Positions 38,354 through 50,246 of a DNA stretch of 64,000 bases are shown in pieces. Position 1 is the stretch's first letter. Each line of letters starts with the position of its first letter. Below the pieces are notes generated by a model. That model ran no database searches and was not told the origin of the DNA. It saw only the letters and a list, made by a program, of their open reading frames with translations. Made by a program: the position numbers and the translations under genes. The stretch is from Klebsiella aerogenes KCTC 2190. Lineage in GTDB: Bacteria > Pseudomonadota > Gammaproteobacteria > Enterobacterales > Enterobacteriaceae. Location of the stretch: assembly GCF_000215745.1 (NCBI RefSeq), contig NC_015663.1, forward strand, positions 558,001 through 622,000. The letters run 5' to 3'.

Positions 38354-39115
38354 ATGAATTGTGAGTTCGCCACTGTGAGTATGTTCTCCCACGCCGCTGT
38401 CGCTAGTCTCAATAATCTTGAGATGATGGTCTACCACTACGTCATTAAGAATCGTGACAAAGTGATGTACATGACTATTCGCGAACTGGCCGAGGCCGCC
38501 GGGGTCTCCACCACTACCGTGTTGCGCTTCTGTCGCAAACTGCAGTGCGAGGGCTACTCTGAATTTCGCGTACGCTTTAAATTATATCTTGAGCAGAATG
38601 AGCCTCAACAGGCAAATATCGGCGCCAGCGAAATAATGAGCTTTTTTAAAAGCGTCAATAATGACGAGTTCGATCAATTGCTCGAACAGGCCGTCGATAT
38701 TATTCTCTCCTCCGAGCGTATTATTTTCGTCGGCGCCGGCACCTCCGGCGCGCTGGCGAAATATGGCGCGCGCTTCTTTTCCAACGTCGGGAAATTCAGC
38801 AACCATATTGACGATCCTTATTTCCCGGTCACCAATGATATGGCCCGCAACGCGCTGGCGATTGTGCTTTCCGTCTCCGGTGAAACCGAAGAGATCCTGC
38901 GCTTTGCCAGCCAGTTCAGCCTGCATCACTGTAAAGTGATGTCGATTACCAGCCATGAGCATTCGCGGCTGGCAAAACTGGCTGATTTCAATCTCTCCTG
39001 GCACGTGCCGCAAACGCGCATCGGCGGCGTTTACGATATTACAACACAGATTCCGGTGATATATATTCTCGAATCCCTGGGGCGTAAATTAGCGCGCAAA
39101 ATCGGCTTAAAATAA
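38354..39115 (+). CDS. RpiR/MurR-family regulator next to bglA
   Basis: A 253-residue regulator with an N-terminal helix-turn-helix domain (MTIRELAEAAGVSTTTVLRFCRKL) and a C-terminal SIS sugar-phosphate-binding domain (IIFVGAGTSGALAKYGARFFSNVG, VLSVSGETEEILRFA). Such proteins respond to sugar phosphates. It lies 113 bp upstream of bglA on the same strand and probably controls it, with 6-phospho-beta-glucosides or glucose-6-phosphate as a possible effector. Start uncertain: no strong ribosome binding site at 38354. Confidence 0.88.
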   Translation: MNCEFATVSMFSHAAVASLNNLEMMVYHYVIKNRDKVMYMTIRELAEAAGVSTTTVLRFCRKLQCEGYSEFRVRFKLYLEQNEPQQANIGASEIMSFFKSVNNDEFDQLLEQAVDIILSSERIIFVGAGTSGALAKYGARFFSNVGKFSNHIDDPYFPVTNDMARNALAIVLSVSGETEEILRFASQFSLHHCKVMSITSHEHSRLAKLADFNLSWHVPQTRIGGVYDITTQIPVIYILESLGRKLARKIGLK

Positions 39116-39216
39116 CAGCCTGTTTTTTCGATGTAACATATTACCTTTAGCGGGATTTGTTATATCGTGACATTCAATTTCGCTTTGCTAGACTCAATCG
39201 CAATAGTTATTCATAG

Positions 39217-40662
<1,446 letters not shown>

Positions 40663-40786
40663 TTAACCGCCCTCTCCCGGCCGGGAGGGGGCAAATCACT
40701 TATCCGCCAGACACTTCTTTACAGCTTTACCATTGCTAAAACGCGTTCGCCCGATAAGATAGGCCTCGTGAATATTTGAGGCGACC

Positions 40787-41146
40787 ATGATTAAGCGACA
40801 ACGCAAAGCCATTCTTCTTGTACTTCTTGCCTGCCTGGTGGTGCTGATCTGCACCGCCCAGAGAATGGCGGGGATGCATGCGTTGGTGATGAACGTCACG
40901 GCCGCCAGCCAATCCGCCCAACCGGGCCCGGATAATGCCGAGGCGCCGGTCTCCCCCTGCGAACTCAGCGCCAAGTCGCTGATGGCCGTTCCGCCGATGC
41001 TGTTTGAAGGGGCGCTATTAGCGATCGCCCTGCTGCTGGCGGTGCTGGCGGCCATCCCGCCGCGCATCGAGCGAATCTGGCCTCCCCGCGTCATTTCTCC
41101 TCCCCGATTGCGGGTGCATCTACGATTATGCGTCTTCCGTGAGTGA
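40787..41146 (+). CDS. scsA: ScsA, suppressor of copper sensitivity
   Basis: A 119-residue membrane protein with an N-terminal segment (about residues 8-24) and a second hydrophobic stretch (about 72-92). It occupies the place of scsA in the Salmonella scsABCD cluster and has similar size. Its biochemical role is poorly known. GAGG lies five bases before the ATG. scsB begins 49 bp downstream after an apparent separate leader. Confidence 0.75.
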   Translation: MIKRQRKAILLVLLACLVVLICTAQRMAGMHALVMNVTAASQSAQPGPDNAEAPVSPCELSAKSLMAVPPMLFEGALLAIALLLAVLAAIPPRIERIWPPRVISPPRLRVHLRLCVFRE

Positions 41147-41195
41147 TTAATTCTCCTGACAGCTCAGGTTAATTTATTACTTACGGAGAAAATTT

Positions 41196-43205
41196 ATGTT
41201 TATGGTATTCAGGCGACTGCTGGTCTGCCTGCTTTGGCTATGGCTGCCCGTCAGCCAGGCCGCCGATAGCGGCTGGCTGCGCGCCGCCGACAATCAACAC
41301 GCCAGCGTGCGCCTGCGGGCGCAAAGCGAAAGCAATGGCGACACCCGCCTGCTTTTAGACGTAGCGCTGGAAAAGGGCTGGAAAACCTACTGGCGTTCGC
41401 CGGGCGAAGGCGGCATCGCGCCAGCTATCGCCTGGCACACGCCGCTGGAGGTTAACTGGCGCTGGCCGACGCCGCAGCGCTTCGACGTCGCGGGTATTTC
41501 CACTCAGGGGTATCACGGCGACGTCAGCTTCCCGATGACCCTGCGCGGCAAAATACCGCCGACGCTCAGCGGCGTACTGACGCTCTCTACCTGCAGCAAT
41601 GTCTGCATTCTCACTGACTACCCCTTTTCGCTGGATATGACGGCTCCGGCGGGAGAGCGTTTTAATTACGATTTCACCCGCGCGATGGGCACGCTGCCCC
41701 TGCGCGACGGTCTCACCTCGGCGCTTAGCGCCAGCTACGTCAGCGGAAAGCTGACGGTAACCGCCCGCCGCGATGCCGGCTGGCAGCAGCCAGCGCTGTT
41801 TATCGACAGCATGGAGGATGTCGATTTCGGCAAGCCGAGCTTTACCAGCCGCGGCGATACGTTGACTGCCACCGTACCGGTCACCGATAGCTGGGGCGAA
41901 GCGGCGCCGGATCTGAGCGGCAAAACGCTGTCGCTGGTGCTGGCCGATAGCGGCCAGGCGCAGGAAAGCCATATCGCCATCGCCGCCGGCAGTGCCGCGC
42001 CGGGGCTGGCGTTAGGCTGGGTGCTGCTGATGGCGCTGGCCGGCGGGCTTATCCTCAACGTCATGCCTTGCGTGCTGCCGGTGTTGGCGATGAAACTCGG
42101 CTCATTGGTGCAAACCGAACGTCGTGAACGCGGCGCGGTGCGGCGGCAGTTCCTCGCCTCGGTATGCGGAATCGTCGTCTCCTTCCTGGCGCTGGCGCTG
42201 ATGATGACCGCGCTACGTTTAGGTAATCAGGCGCTCGGCTGGGGGATCCAGTTCCAGAACCCGTGGTTTATCGGCGCGATGGCGCTGGTGATGGTGCTGT
42301 TCAGCGCCAGTTTATTGGGGCTGTTCGAAATCCGTCTCTCCTCCAGCGCCAGCACCTTCCTCGCCACCCGCGGCGGCAACGGCTTGATGGGCCATTTTTG
42401 GCAGGGCGCCTTCGCCACCCTGCTGGCGACGCCCTGTACCGCGCCATTCCTCGGTACCGCCGTTTCGGTAGCGCTGGTGGCGCCGCTGCCGCTGCTGTGG
42501 GGGATTTTCTTCGCCATGGGGATCGGTATGAGCCTGCCGTGGCTGCTTATCGTCGCCTGGCCGGGTCTGGCGCAACGACTTCCACGTCCAGGCCGCTGGA
42601 TGAATCATCTGCGCGTGGTGTTGGGGCTAATGATGCTTGGTTCAGCGCTATGGCTGGTTAGCCTGCTGAAGATCCACATCGGCCGTACGCCGGTGCTTAC
42701 CCTGCTGGTGATTCTGGCCATCGTCCTGCTCCTGGCCACCGCCTGGCGCTACCGCTGGCGTACGGCGCTGCGCGCGGGCGCTCTGGCCATCGTGGTGGCG
42801 GGCGTCGTCGCCTTTGTCGCACAACAGGACGGCCAGGGCCCGCGCCGCGACCGGGTTAACTGGCAGCCGCTCAGCGAGCAGGCTATCGCTAACGCCCTTG
42901 CGGAGCATAAACGGGTATTTATTGATGTCACCGCCGACTGGTGCGTGACCTGTAAAACCAATAAATACAACGTGCTGCTGCGCGACGACGTCCAGCAGGC
43001 GCTATCAGCGCCAGATGTGATCGCCTTACGCGGCGACTGGAGCCGCCCCTCCGCCGACATTAGTCAGTTTTTAACCGCTCGCGGCAGCGCCGCGGTGCCG
43101 TTTAACCAGATTTACGGACCGGGATTGCCGCAGGGACAGATTCTGCCTGCGCTGTTAGACCGCGAACAACTTCTCGCCACCCTGTCCGCCGCTAAAGGAA
43201 AATAA
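41196..43205 (+). CDS. scsB: ScsB, DsbD-like thiol:disulfide transporter
   Basis: A 669-residue protein. Signal peptide to SQAAD (about residue 24), a periplasmic domain with a cysteine pair (STCSNVC), eight membrane segments (about 272-550) including the redox cysteines in NVMPCVLPV and TPCTAPF, and a C-terminal thioredoxin domain with CVTC (ADWCVTCKTNK). It carries electrons from the cytoplasm to periplasmic ScsC and ScsD. GGAG precedes the ATG. scsC starts 1 bp after its stop. Confidence 0.95.
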   Translation: MFMVFRRLLVCLLWLWLPVSQAADSGWLRAADNQHASVRLRAQSESNGDTRLLLDVALEKGWKTYWRSPGEGGIAPAIAWHTPLEVNWRWPTPQRFDVAGISTQGYHGDVSFPMTLRGKIPPTLSGVLTLSTCSNVCILTDYPFSLDMTAPAGERFNYDFTRAMGTLPLRDGLTSALSASYVSGKLTVTARRDAGWQQPALFIDSMEDVDFGKPSFTSRGDTLTATVPVTDSWGEAAPDLSGKTLSLVLADSGQAQESHIAIAAGSAAPGLALGWVLLMALAGGLILNVMPCVLPVLAMKLGSLVQTERRERGAVRRQFLASVCGIVVSFLALALMMTALRLGNQALGWGIQFQNPWFIGAMALVMVLFSASLLGLFEIRLSSSASTFLATRGGNGLMGHFWQGAFATLLATPCTAPFLGTAVSVALVAPLPLLWGIFFAMGIGMSLPWLLIVAWPGLAQRLPRPGRWMNHLRVVLGLMMLGSALWLVSLLKIHIGRTPVLTLLVILAIVLLLATAWRYRWRTALRAGALAIVVAGVVAFVAQQDGQGPRRDRVNWQPLSEQAIANALAEHKRVFIDVTADWCVTCKTNKYNVLLRDDVQQALSAPDVIALRGDWSRPSADISQFLTARGSAAVPFNQIYGPGLPQGQILPALLDREQLLATLSAAKGK

Positions 43206-43206
43206 C

Positions 43207-43818
43207 ATGAGAGCTATCACCGCCTTATTACTGCTGTGCGTATCGGCCTTCAGCTTCGCCGCACCGGCGGAAGAACCACAATCGAACGGTAATGACCAGT
43301 TAGCCCAGCTGCTGTTTAACGATCCGAATAGTCCGCGCACCGGCGCGAAAGAGCCAAAACTCACAATCGTCTCGTTTACCGATTACAACTGTCCTTACTG
43401 CAAACAGTTTGATCCGATGCTGGAAAAAATCGTCCACGATAATCCGGATATTCAGCTCATCGTTAAGCTGCTGCCGTTTAAAGGGCAGAGTTCGGTGAAT
43501 GCCGCTAAAGCCGCGCTCTCCACCTGGCGCCAGCAGCCCGATAAGTTCTGGGCGCTGCATCAGCGGCTGATGGCAAAAAAAGGCTATCACGATGACGCCA
43601 GCATCGCCGCCGCGCAGAAGAAAACCGCCACCGATAGCGTGAATATTGATGACAAGACCATGGATTCGCTGAAGATGAACCTGATTTTGTCGCAGGTGCT
43701 GAATATTCAGGGCACCCCGGCGACCATCATCGGCGATCAGATGGTGGCCGGCGCGATCCCTGCTGAAGAGCTGGAGGGGCTGGTGAAAGAACAGCTGGCG
43801 AAAGCCCGTGGCCAGTAA
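43207..43818 (+). CDS. scsC: ScsC, periplasmic DsbA/DsbC-like thiol oxidoreductase
   Basis: A 203-residue secreted protein with a thioredoxin fold. Signal peptide to SFAAP (about residue 18), active site CPYC in YNCPYCKQFD and cis-proline in IQGTPATI. In Salmonella and Proteus ScsC protects against copper stress with electrons from ScsB. It is linked to scsB by near-zero spacing and to scsD by an 11-bp overlap. Confidence 0.95.
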   Translation: MRAITALLLLCVSAFSFAAPAEEPQSNGNDQLAQLLFNDPNSPRTGAKEPKLTIVSFTDYNCPYCKQFDPMLEKIVHDNPDIQLIVKLLPFKGQSSVNAAKAALSTWRQQPDKFWALHQRLMAKKGYHDDASIAAAQKKTATDSVNIDDKTMDSLKMNLILSQVLNIQGTPATIIGDQMVAGAIPAEELEGLVKEQLAKARGQ

Positions 43819-44311
43819 AATCAGGCGCTGGCTACGCGAGCTGGCGGTGTGGCTGCTGATTGGCGCGGCGGTGAGCCTGGCGGTGGATTATTTTCGCCAG
43901 CCCGCGCTGCCGCAAAACTTCAGCGCCACATCGCTGCAGACACTCGACGGCAGGACGCTGGATCTGAACGCCATGAGTCAGCAAAAGCCGCTGCTGCTGT
44001 ACGTCTGGGCGACCTGGTGCGGAGTCTGTCGCTATACCACGCCGTCGGTGGCATCGCTTGCCGCCGACGGCGGCAATGTGCTGACGGTAGCCCTGCGTTC
44101 CGGCAATAACGCCGCGCTGGAGAAGTGGCTGACCAGGAAGAAAATGACGCTGCCGACAGTAAATGATCCGAGCGGCCAGTTGGCGCGGCAGTGGGATATC
44201 CAGGTAACGCCAACGCTGGTGGTCATTTCTCAAGGTGAGGTGAAGTCGGTTACCACCGGCTGGACCAGCAGTTGGGGAATGCGCCTGCGGCTGTGGCTGG
44301 CCTCCTGGTAG
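43808..44311 (+). CDS. scsD: ScsD, membrane-anchored TlpA-like thioredoxin
   Basis: A 167-residue protein with an N-terminal membrane anchor (about residues 12-28) and a periplasmic thioredoxin domain, active site CGVC in WATWCGVCRYT and cis-proline in VTPTLVVIS. The GTG at 43808 overlaps the scsC end by 11 bp; translation coupling is likely. Last gene of scsABCD. Confidence 0.93.
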   Translation: MASKIRRWLRELAVWLLIGAAVSLAVDYFRQPALPQNFSATSLQTLDGRTLDLNAMSQQKPLLLYVWATWCGVCRYTTPSVASLAADGGNVLTVALRSGNNAALEKWLTRKKMTLPTVNDPSGQLARQWDIQVTPTLVVISQGEVKSVTTGWTSSWGMRLRLWLASW

Positions 44312-44340
44312 ACCGTCAGGTTCCCCGCTCGCGTTGTTGG

Positions 44341-44410
44341 GTAGCCCGGATAAGGCGTAACCGCCATCCGGGAAGGTTTCCCCGGCTCGCGCTGCGCTCA
44401 GCCGGGCTAC
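44341..44410. repeat. REP element pair (BIME), copy 1
   Basis: Starts GTAGCCCGGATAAGGCG and ends GCCGGGCTAC, with two inverted REP cores. Lies between convergent scsD and ygfF. Confidence 0.85.
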
Positions 44411-44426
44411 GGGTACGCATCGTTGG

Positions 44427-44490
44427 GTAGCCCGGATAAGGCGTAGCCGCTATCCGGGAAGGTTACCCGGCTCGCGCTGCGCCGCCGGGC
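44427..44490. repeat. REP element pair (BIME), copy 2
   Basis: A near copy of the preceding element, 16 bp further on, beginning GTAGCCCGGATAAGGCG. Together they act as a tandem REP cluster. Confidence 0.85.
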
Positions 44491-44506
44491 AATAGACATC
44501 TACGGG

Positions 44507-45250
44507 TTATTTACCGCCCGCCAGTTCGAGGAAGCTACCTGTCACATACGACGCTTTGTCGCTCAGCAGCCAGGCAATGGCCTGAGCGACCTCTTCCGGC
44601 TGGCCGCCGCGCTGCATCGGTAGCGAATTTTTTACCCGATCCACGCGTCCCGGTTCGCCGCCGGAGGCGTGCATCTCGGTATAAATTAGCCCCGGACGCA
44701 CGCCGTTTACCCGAATCCCCTGCGCCGCCACCTCCAGCGCAAGCCCGGTGGTCAGAGTATCTACCGCCCCTTTCGACGCGGCATAGTCAACGTACTCTCC
44801 CGGCGCGCCAAGGCGCGAGGCCGCCGACGAAACGTTAACTATCGCCCCGCCCTTGCCGCCATGCCGATGCGACATGCGCTTTACCGCCTCACGGCAACAG
44901 AGGAAGTAGCCGGTAACGTTGGTGGCCAGCACGCGGTTAATACGCTCGGCGCTCAGGCTCTCCACCGTACATTGGGTAAACAGGATCCCGGCGTTGTTGA
45001 CCAACGCCATCAGCGGTTCGCCCATGCGGTCAACCGCCTCAAACATCGCCATCACCTGCGCTTCATCGCTGATATCGGCCCGCAGCGCCGTGGCTTTGCC
45101 GCCAGATTCAACAATGGTATTGACCACTTCGGTTGCGGCTTTAATGTTGTGATGGTAATTGACCGCGACGGTATACCCTTCCTGCGCCAACAGCAGCGCC
45201 GTCGCCCGGCCTATGCCGCGGCTCGCGCCGCTAATCAGAGCTATCGCCAT
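44507..45250 (-). CDS. ygfF: YgfF, SDR-family oxidoreductase
   Basis: A 247-residue short-chain dehydrogenase. The cofactor-binding GASRGIG is at residues 8-14 and the catalytic YAASKG (Tyr-x3-Lys) near residue 155, with the catalytic serine in NVSSAASRLG. The substrate is unknown; homologues are annotated as glucose dehydrogenase-like. It lies just downstream of gcvP and is preceded by that gene's terminator. Confidence 0.93.
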   Translation of the reverse strand: MAIALISGASRGIGRATALLLAQEGYTVAVNYHHNIKAATEVVNTIVESGGKATALRADISDEAQVMAMFEAVDRMGEPLMALVNNAGILFTQCTVESLSAERINRVLATNVTGYFLCCREAVKRMSHRHGGKGGAIVNVSSAASRLGAPGEYVDYAASKGAVDTLTTGLALEVAAQGIRVNGVRPGLIYTEMHASGGEPGRVDRVKNSLPMQRGGQPEEVAQAIAWLLSDKASYVTGSFLELAGGK

Positions 45251-45261
45251 ACCTTCTCTCC

Positions 45262-45293
45262 AAAAAAATAAAGGCGCCGCAGCGCCTTTAAAA
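45262..45293 (-). terminator. gcvP terminator, abutting ygfF
   Basis: AAAGGCGC and GCGCCTTT form a stem (45272-45279 with 45284-45291), followed on the minus strand by ATTTTTTT. It ends about 12 bp before the ygfF start codon. Confidence 0.85.
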
Positions 45294-45311
45294 GTTTAGC
45301 TAATTCGCCAC

Positions 45312-48185
45312 TTACTGGTATTCGCTCATCGGCACACAGGAGCAGAACAGGTTACGGTCGCCATACACGTCATCCAGGCGTTTCACCGTTGGCCAGTACT
45401 TGTTGTGCAACCCAGCCGGGAATACCGCCAGCTCGCGGCTGTACGGATGGTTCCACTCGCTCACCAGCTCGCCCTGGGTGTGCGGCGCGTTGACCAGCGG
45501 GTTATCTTCCAGCGGCCATTCACCGGCTTTAACGCGATCGATTTCCGCGCGGATCGCCAGCATGGCGTCAATAAAGCGGTCCAGCTCTACCTTGCTTTCC
45601 GATTCCGTCGGCTCAACCATCAGCGTCCCGGCAACCGGGAAGGACATGGTCGGCGCATGGAAACCAAAGTCGATCAGGCGCTTAGCAATATCCAGCTCGC
45701 TAATGCCGGTCTCTTCTTTCAGCGGACGAATATCGAGAATACATTCGTGCGCCACGCGACCGTCGCGGCCGGTATACAGCACCGGATAAGCATCTTTCAG
45801 ACGAGTAGCGATATAGTTGGCGTTGAGAATCGCGTTCTGGCTCGCCTGTTTCAGCCCTTCCGCGCCCATCATGCGGATATACATCCAACTGATCGGCAGA
45901 ATGGAAGCGCTGCCGAACGGCGCGGCGGAAACCGCGCCCTGACGGGTCAGCATGCCTTCAATCTGTACCACGCTGTGGCCCGGTACAAACGGCGCCAGGT
46001 GCGCTTTCACGCCGATAGGGCCCATACCCGGACCGCCGCCGCCGTGCGGAATGCAGAAGGTTTTATGCAGGTTGAGGTGCGAAACGTCAGCGCCGATAAA
46101 GCCCGGAGAAGTGATCCCGACCTGGGCGTTCATGTTGGCGCCATCGAGGTAAACCTGGCCGCCGAATTGATGCACTATCTCGCACACTTCACGGATGGTC
46201 TCTTCATACACGCCGTGGGTCGACGGATAGGTGACCATGATGCAGGAGAGATTCGCCCCTGCCTGCTCTGCTTTTTCACGCAGATCGGCAAGATCGATGT
46301 TGCCGTTTTTATCGCAGGCAACGACCACTACCTGCATACCCGCCATCTGCGCGGAAGCCGGGTTAGTGCCGTGCGCGGAGCTTGGGATCAGGCAGATATC
46401 GCGATGGCCTTCGTTGCGGCTCTCGTGATAGTGGCGAATCGCCAGCAGGCCAGCATACTCGCCCTGCGCGCCGGAGTTCGGCTGCATACAGACGGCGTCA
46501 TAGCCGGTCAGTTTCACCAGCCAGTCTGAAAGCTGGGCGATCATCTGATGATAACCTTCCGCCTGCTCGACCGGGCAGAACGGGTGCAGCTCGGCAAATT
46601 CCGGCCAGGTGATCGGGATCATCTCCGCCGCGGCGTTCAGTTTCATGGTGCAGGAGCCCAGCGGGATCATCGCCTGGTTCAGCGCCAGATCTTTACGCTC
46701 CAGCGCGTGCATGTAGCGCATCATCTCGGTTTCGCTATGGTAGCGGTTAAACACCGGATGGGTGAGAATCGCATCGTCGCGCAGCATCGCCGCCGGGATC
46801 GAACGGCTATCCAGCGCCACGTCTTTATCCAGGGTATCGATATCCAGACCGTGATCGTCGCCAACGATGGCGCGGAACAGGTTCAGCACATCTTCGCGGG
46901 TGGTCGCTTCATCGAGCGTAATGCCAACCGCGCCGTGAATATCGCTACGCAGGTTAATCTGCAGCGCTTCGGCACGCGCCAGCACCGCAGCTTTATCCGC
47001 CACTTCGACGCAAAGGGTGTCGAAGTAGTGAGCATGGCGCAGCTTCAGCCCTTTCTTCTGCAGGCCGTCGGCCAGAATGTCGGTCAGGCGATGAATGCGG
47101 CCAGCGATACGTTTCAGGCCCGCCGGGCCGTGGAAAACCGCGTACAGGCTGGCGATGTTGGCCAGCAGAACCTGCGAGGTACAAATGTTGGAGTTCGCTT
47201 TCTCGCGGCGGATATGCTGCTCGCGAGTCTGCATCGCCATGCGCAGCGCGGTATTACCCGCCGCATCTTTCGATACGCCGATAATACGGCCCGGCATGGA
47301 GCGTTTGAATTCATCTTTCGCCGCGAAGAAGGCCGCGTGCGGGCCGCCATAGCCCATCGGCACGCCGAAACGTTGAGCGGAGCCGAAGACAATATCGGCG
47401 CCCTGCTTGCCCGGCGCCGTCAGCAGCACCAGCGCCATAAAGTCGGCGGCGACGCTGACAATCACTTTGCGCGCTTTCAGCTCGGCGATCAGTTTACTGT
47501 AATCGTGGATTTCACCGGTGGTGCCAACCTGCTGCAGCAGCACGCCAAAAACATCCTGGTGATCGAGCACTTTGTCGGCGTCATCGACAATCACGTCGAA
47601 GCCAAAGGTTTCCGCACGGGTGCGAACCACATCCAGGGTTTGTGGATGAACGTCAGCGGCAACGAAGAAGCGGTTGGCGTTCTTCAGTTTGCTCACGCGT
47701 TTGGCCATCGCCATCGCTTCGGCGGCGGCGGTGGCTTCATCAAGCAGCGAAGCGGAAGCGATATCCAACCCGGTCAGATCCAGAGTGACCTGCTGGAAGT
47801 TGAGCAGCGATTCCAGACGGCCCTGGGATACTTCCGGTTGGTAAGGGGTATAGGCGGTGTACCAGCCCGGGTTTTCCAGCATGTTGCGCTGAATGACCGG
47901 CGGCAGTTGCACGGCGGTGTAGCCCATGCCGATGTAAGACTTGAAGCGCTTGTTGCGACCGGCGATCGCCTTCAGCTCCGCCAGCGCGGCGAATTCTGTA
48001 GTCGCGTCGCCCACCTGTGGTGGGGTCGCCAGCTGGATATCCTGCGGCACAATCTGGCCAATCAGGGCGTTAAGCGAATCCGCGCCGACGGTCTTCAGCA
48101 TCTCTTGCTGCTGCTGAGCGTCCGAGCCAATGTGACGTTCAATAAAGGCGTCGCGGTTTTCAAGCTGACTTAAAGTCTGAGTCAT
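45312..48185 (-). CDS. gcvP: Glycine dehydrogenase (decarboxylating), P-protein
   Basis: A 957-residue PLP enzyme that removes CO2 from glycine and passes the methylamine to the lipoyl arm of GcvH. The two-domain fused form typical of enterobacteria is full length. The PLP lysine lies in [16 protein letters not shown], in the C-terminal half. Transcribed gcvT-gcvH-gcvP. Confidence 0.97.
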   Translation of the reverse strand: MTQTLSQLENRDAFIERHIGSDAQQQQEMLKTVGADSLNALIGQIVPQDIQLATPPQVGDATTEFAALAELKAIAGRNKRFKSYIGMGYTAVQLPPVIQRNMLENPGWYTAYTPYQPEVSQGRLESLLNFQQVTLDLTGLDIASASLLDEATAAAEAMAMAKRVSKLKNANRFFVAADVHPQTLDVVRTRAETFGFDVIVDDADKVLDHQDVFGVLLQQVGTTGEIHDYSKLIAELKARKVIVSVAADFMALVLLTAPGKQGADIVFGSAQRFGVPMGYGGPHAAFFAAKDEFKRSMPGRIIGVSKDAAGNTALRMAMQTREQHIRREKANSNICTSQVLLANIASLYAVFHGPAGLKRIAGRIHRLTDILADGLQKKGLKLRHAHYFDTLCVEVADKAAVLARAEALQINLRSDIHGAVGITLDEATTREDVLNLFRAIVGDDHGLDIDTLDKDVALDSRSIPAAMLRDDAILTHPVFNRYHSETEMMRYMHALERKDLALNQAMIPLGSCTMKLNAAAEMIPITWPEFAELHPFCPVEQAEGYHQMIAQLSDWLVKLTGYDAVCMQPNSGAQGEYAGLLAIRHYHESRNEGHRDICLIPSSAHGTNPASAQMAGMQVVVVACDKNGNIDLADLREKAEQAGANLSCIMVTYPSTHGVYEETIREVCEIVHQFGGQVYLDGANMNAQVGITSPGFIGADVSHLNLHKTFCIPHGGGGPGMGPIGVKAHLAPFVPGHSVVQIEGMLTRQGAVSAAPFGSASILPISWMYIRMMGAEGLKQASQNAILNANYIATRLKDAYPVLYTGRDGRVAHECILDIRPLKEETGISELDIAKRLIDFGFHAPTMSFPVAGTLMVEPTESESKVELDRFIDAMLAIRAEIDRVKAGEWPLEDNPLVNAPHTQGELVSEWNHPYSRELAVFPAGLHNKYWPTVKRLDDVYGDRNLFCSCVPMSEYQ

Positions 48186-48240
48186 GAGCGATGGTTCCTG
48201 AAACGTGCGGTGAATCGTGATTGTCTCTACTTACCTGAAT

Positions 48241-48310
48241 TGCCCGGTGGCGCTAGCGCTTACCGGGCCTACAAAGTTCGTAGGCCGGATAAGCGCAGCG
48301 CCATCCGGCA
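48241..48310. repeat. REP element pair between gcvH and gcvP
   Basis: Two inverted REP cores: TGCCCGGTGGCGCTAGCGC with its partner ACCGGGC, then GTAGGCCGGATAAGCGC with CCATCCGGCA. Such elements inside operons can slow decay of the upstream mRNA. Confidence 0.85.
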
Positions 48311-48315
48311 CACAT

Positions 48316-48705
48316 TTATTCGTCTTCTAACAGAGCTTCATAGGCTGTCGCATCCAGCAGCGCGGCAACCTGCGCTTCGTCGCTGGCTTTGATTTTGAAG
48401 ATCCAGCCGTCGGCATACGGGTCGCTGTTGACCAGTTCCGGAGAGTCGTTCAGCTCTTCGTTGACGGCAACGATTTCACCGCTAATCGGCGCGTAGATAT
48501 CGGAAGCCGCTTTCACGGATTCGGCAACGGCGCAATCGGCGCCCGCTTCAACGGTGGCGCCCACTTCCGGCAGGTCAACGAAAACCATGTCGCCAAGCAG
48601 CTCCTGCGCGTGCTCGGTGATCCCGACGGTATAGGTGCCGTCCGCTTCTTTACGCAGCCACTCGTGTTCTTTGCTGTATTTCAGTTCTGCTGGTACGTTG
48701 CTCAT
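48316..48705 (-). CDS. gcvH: Glycine cleavage H-protein
   Basis: A 129-residue lipoyl carrier. The lipoylated lysine is in AESVKAASD, about residue 65. [11 protein letters not shown] at 48705 is the usual start; an extra ATG at 48708 is adjacent and cannot be excluded. GGAGATGAATTG precedes it. Confidence 0.97.
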   Translation of the reverse strand: MSNVPAELKYSKEHEWLRKEADGTYTVGITEHAQELLGDMVFVDLPEVGATVEAGADCAVAESVKAASDIYAPISGEIVAVNEELNDSPELVNSDPYADGWIFKIKASDEAQVAALLDATAYEALLEDE

Positions 48706-48729
48706 CAATTCATCTCCAAAAAAGGGAAA

Positions 48730-49824
48730 TCACACAATGGCTTTGCCATTGCGTACAAAACCAGGTTTAGTCACTTTTACCGGCATTTCACGGTTACGAA
48801 TTTGCACCACCGCGGTGTCGCCAATCCCGGCCGGTACGCGAGCCAGCGCGATGCTGTAGCCCAGCGTCGGCGAGAAGGTGCCGCTGGTGATAATGCCTTC
48901 TTTTTGATTACCGTCGCTATCGGTAAAACGTACCGGCAGGCCGCCGCGCAGGACGCCTTTCTCGGTCATCACCAGGCCAACCAACTGCTCGGTGCCTTTT
49001 TCGCGCTGCATTTCCAGCGCTTCGCGGCCGATGAAGTTACGATCGGCGGGCTCCCAGGCGATAGTCCAGCCCATGTTCGCCGCCAGCGGCGAGACGCCTT
49101 CGTCCATCTCCTGGCCGTACAGATTCATCCCGGCTTCCAGGCGCAGGGTGTCGCGCGCGCCAAGACCGCAAGGCTTAACGCCGGCGTCCAGCAGACCGCG
49201 CCAGAAATCCGCCGCCTGCTCGTTCGGCATAGCGATTTCATAACCCGCTTCGCCGGTATAACCGGTGGTGGCGATAAACAGGTCGCCGGCCTGTACGCCG
49301 AAGAACGGCTTCATGCCTTCCACGGCCTGGCGCTGAGCGTCGGTGAACAGCGTCGCCGCCTTCGCTTTCGCCTGCGGACCCTGCACCGCGATCAGCGACA
49401 GATCGTCGCGAACGGTGATTTCAAGACCGTAAGGTTCGGCTTGTTCGGAAATCCAGGCGAGGTCTTTTTCACGAGTGGCGGAGTTAACAACGAGGCGGAA
49501 ATAATCTTCAGAAAGGAAATAAACAATCAGGTCATCGATGACGCCGGCGGAAGCGGTTAGCATGCCGGTGTAGAGCGCTTTGCCTGGGGTGGTAAGCTTC
49601 GCCACATCGTTTGCCAGCAAATAGCGCAAGAACTCTCTGATCCGGCTGCCGTGGAAATCGACGATGGTCATATGCGACACATCGAACATCCCTGCATCGC
49701 CGCGCACCGCGTGGTGCTCATCAATCTGGGACCCGTAATGCAGCGGCATCATCCAGCCATGGAAATCCACCATGCGAGCACCGCACAGCGTGTGTTGTTC
49801 ATACAACGGAGTCTGTTGAGCCAT
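48730..49824 (-). CDS. gcvT: Glycine cleavage aminomethyltransferase (T-protein)
   Basis: A 364-residue folate-dependent enzyme that releases ammonia and makes methylene-tetrahydrofolate. Begins [20 protein letters not shown], same as E. coli; AGGA lies six bases upstream. The catalytic aspartate is in SQIDEHHAV region and YTGEAGYEI is intact. First gene of gcvTHP. Confidence 0.97.
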   Translation of the reverse strand: MAQQTPLYEQHTLCGARMVDFHGWMMPLHYGSQIDEHHAVRGDAGMFDVSHMTIVDFHGSRIREFLRYLLANDVAKLTTPGKALYTGMLTASAGVIDDLIVYFLSEDYFRLVVNSATREKDLAWISEQAEPYGLEITVRDDLSLIAVQGPQAKAKAATLFTDAQRQAVEGMKPFFGVQAGDLFIATTGYTGEAGYEIAMPNEQAADFWRGLLDAGVKPCGLGARDTLRLEAGMNLYGQEMDEGVSPLAANMGWTIAWEPADRNFIGREALEMQREKGTEQLVGLVMTEKGVLRGGLPVRFTDSDGNQKEGIITSGTFSPTLGYSIALARVPAGIGDTAVVQIRNREMPVKVTKPGFVRNGKAIV

Positions 49825-50205
49825 CTTTTCCTCATCGAATAAAACGGAACCAGCCACGATATTGTCGGCGATTTTGCGCCACGAAATCCGGCGACGGCAC
49901 CGCTTACGGACACCGACGCAAACGTTCTCTTTTGCCTGAACTTACCACCGAACCCGGTGCTAAACCATAAGGTAAATCAGGACATCACATTAGCTTATGA
50001 CCAAAGCGCGCCGAAAAGCCTACAGAGTTATTGACTGGAAAAAAGCGATTTGTGCCACATAAAATTAACATAATGAGCAATCCAGTCAGGTGATGATGGT
50101 GTTTTATGCGATTTTACGGGCCTAATTTCTTTAACAAAAAAAAGAGCGCATTAATAAAACTAATGCGAAAAAAGAGGTGAAATTAGAATATTTCAAATGA
50201 GAGAG
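49825..50205 (-). promoter_or_regulatory. gcvTHP control region
   Basis: About 380 bp upstream of gcvT. It contains CTAAT-type pentamers at 50132-50136 and 50159-50163 and ATTAG near 49989, the core of known GcvA sites in E. coli, and an inverted repeat GCGCATTA...TAATGCG at 50146-50167. Known regulators GcvA/GcvR, Lrp and PurR are expected; binding here is inference. Confidence 0.5.
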
Positions 50206-50232
50206 AAAACCCGGCACGCAGGCCGGGTAAAA
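50204..50232 (-). terminator. ubiI terminator
   Basis: ACCCGGC (50209-50215) pairs with GCCGGGT (50222-50228), followed on the minus strand by TTTTCTCTC. Located 15-20 bp after the ubiI stop. Confidence 0.8.
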
Positions 50233-50246
50233 GAAGTGTGACGGGG

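Noticed and set aside
40668..40691. bglA terminator
   Set aside because: GC-rich hairpin is present but there is no T-run, so I could not call it a terminator.
44341..44490. Possible CRISPR-like repeat pair
   Set aside because: The repeats are typical enterobacterial REP/BIME elements with inverted cores and no spacer array.
46548..48173. 541-codon plus-strand open frame opposite gcvP
   Set aside because: Antisense shadow; gcvP is certain.
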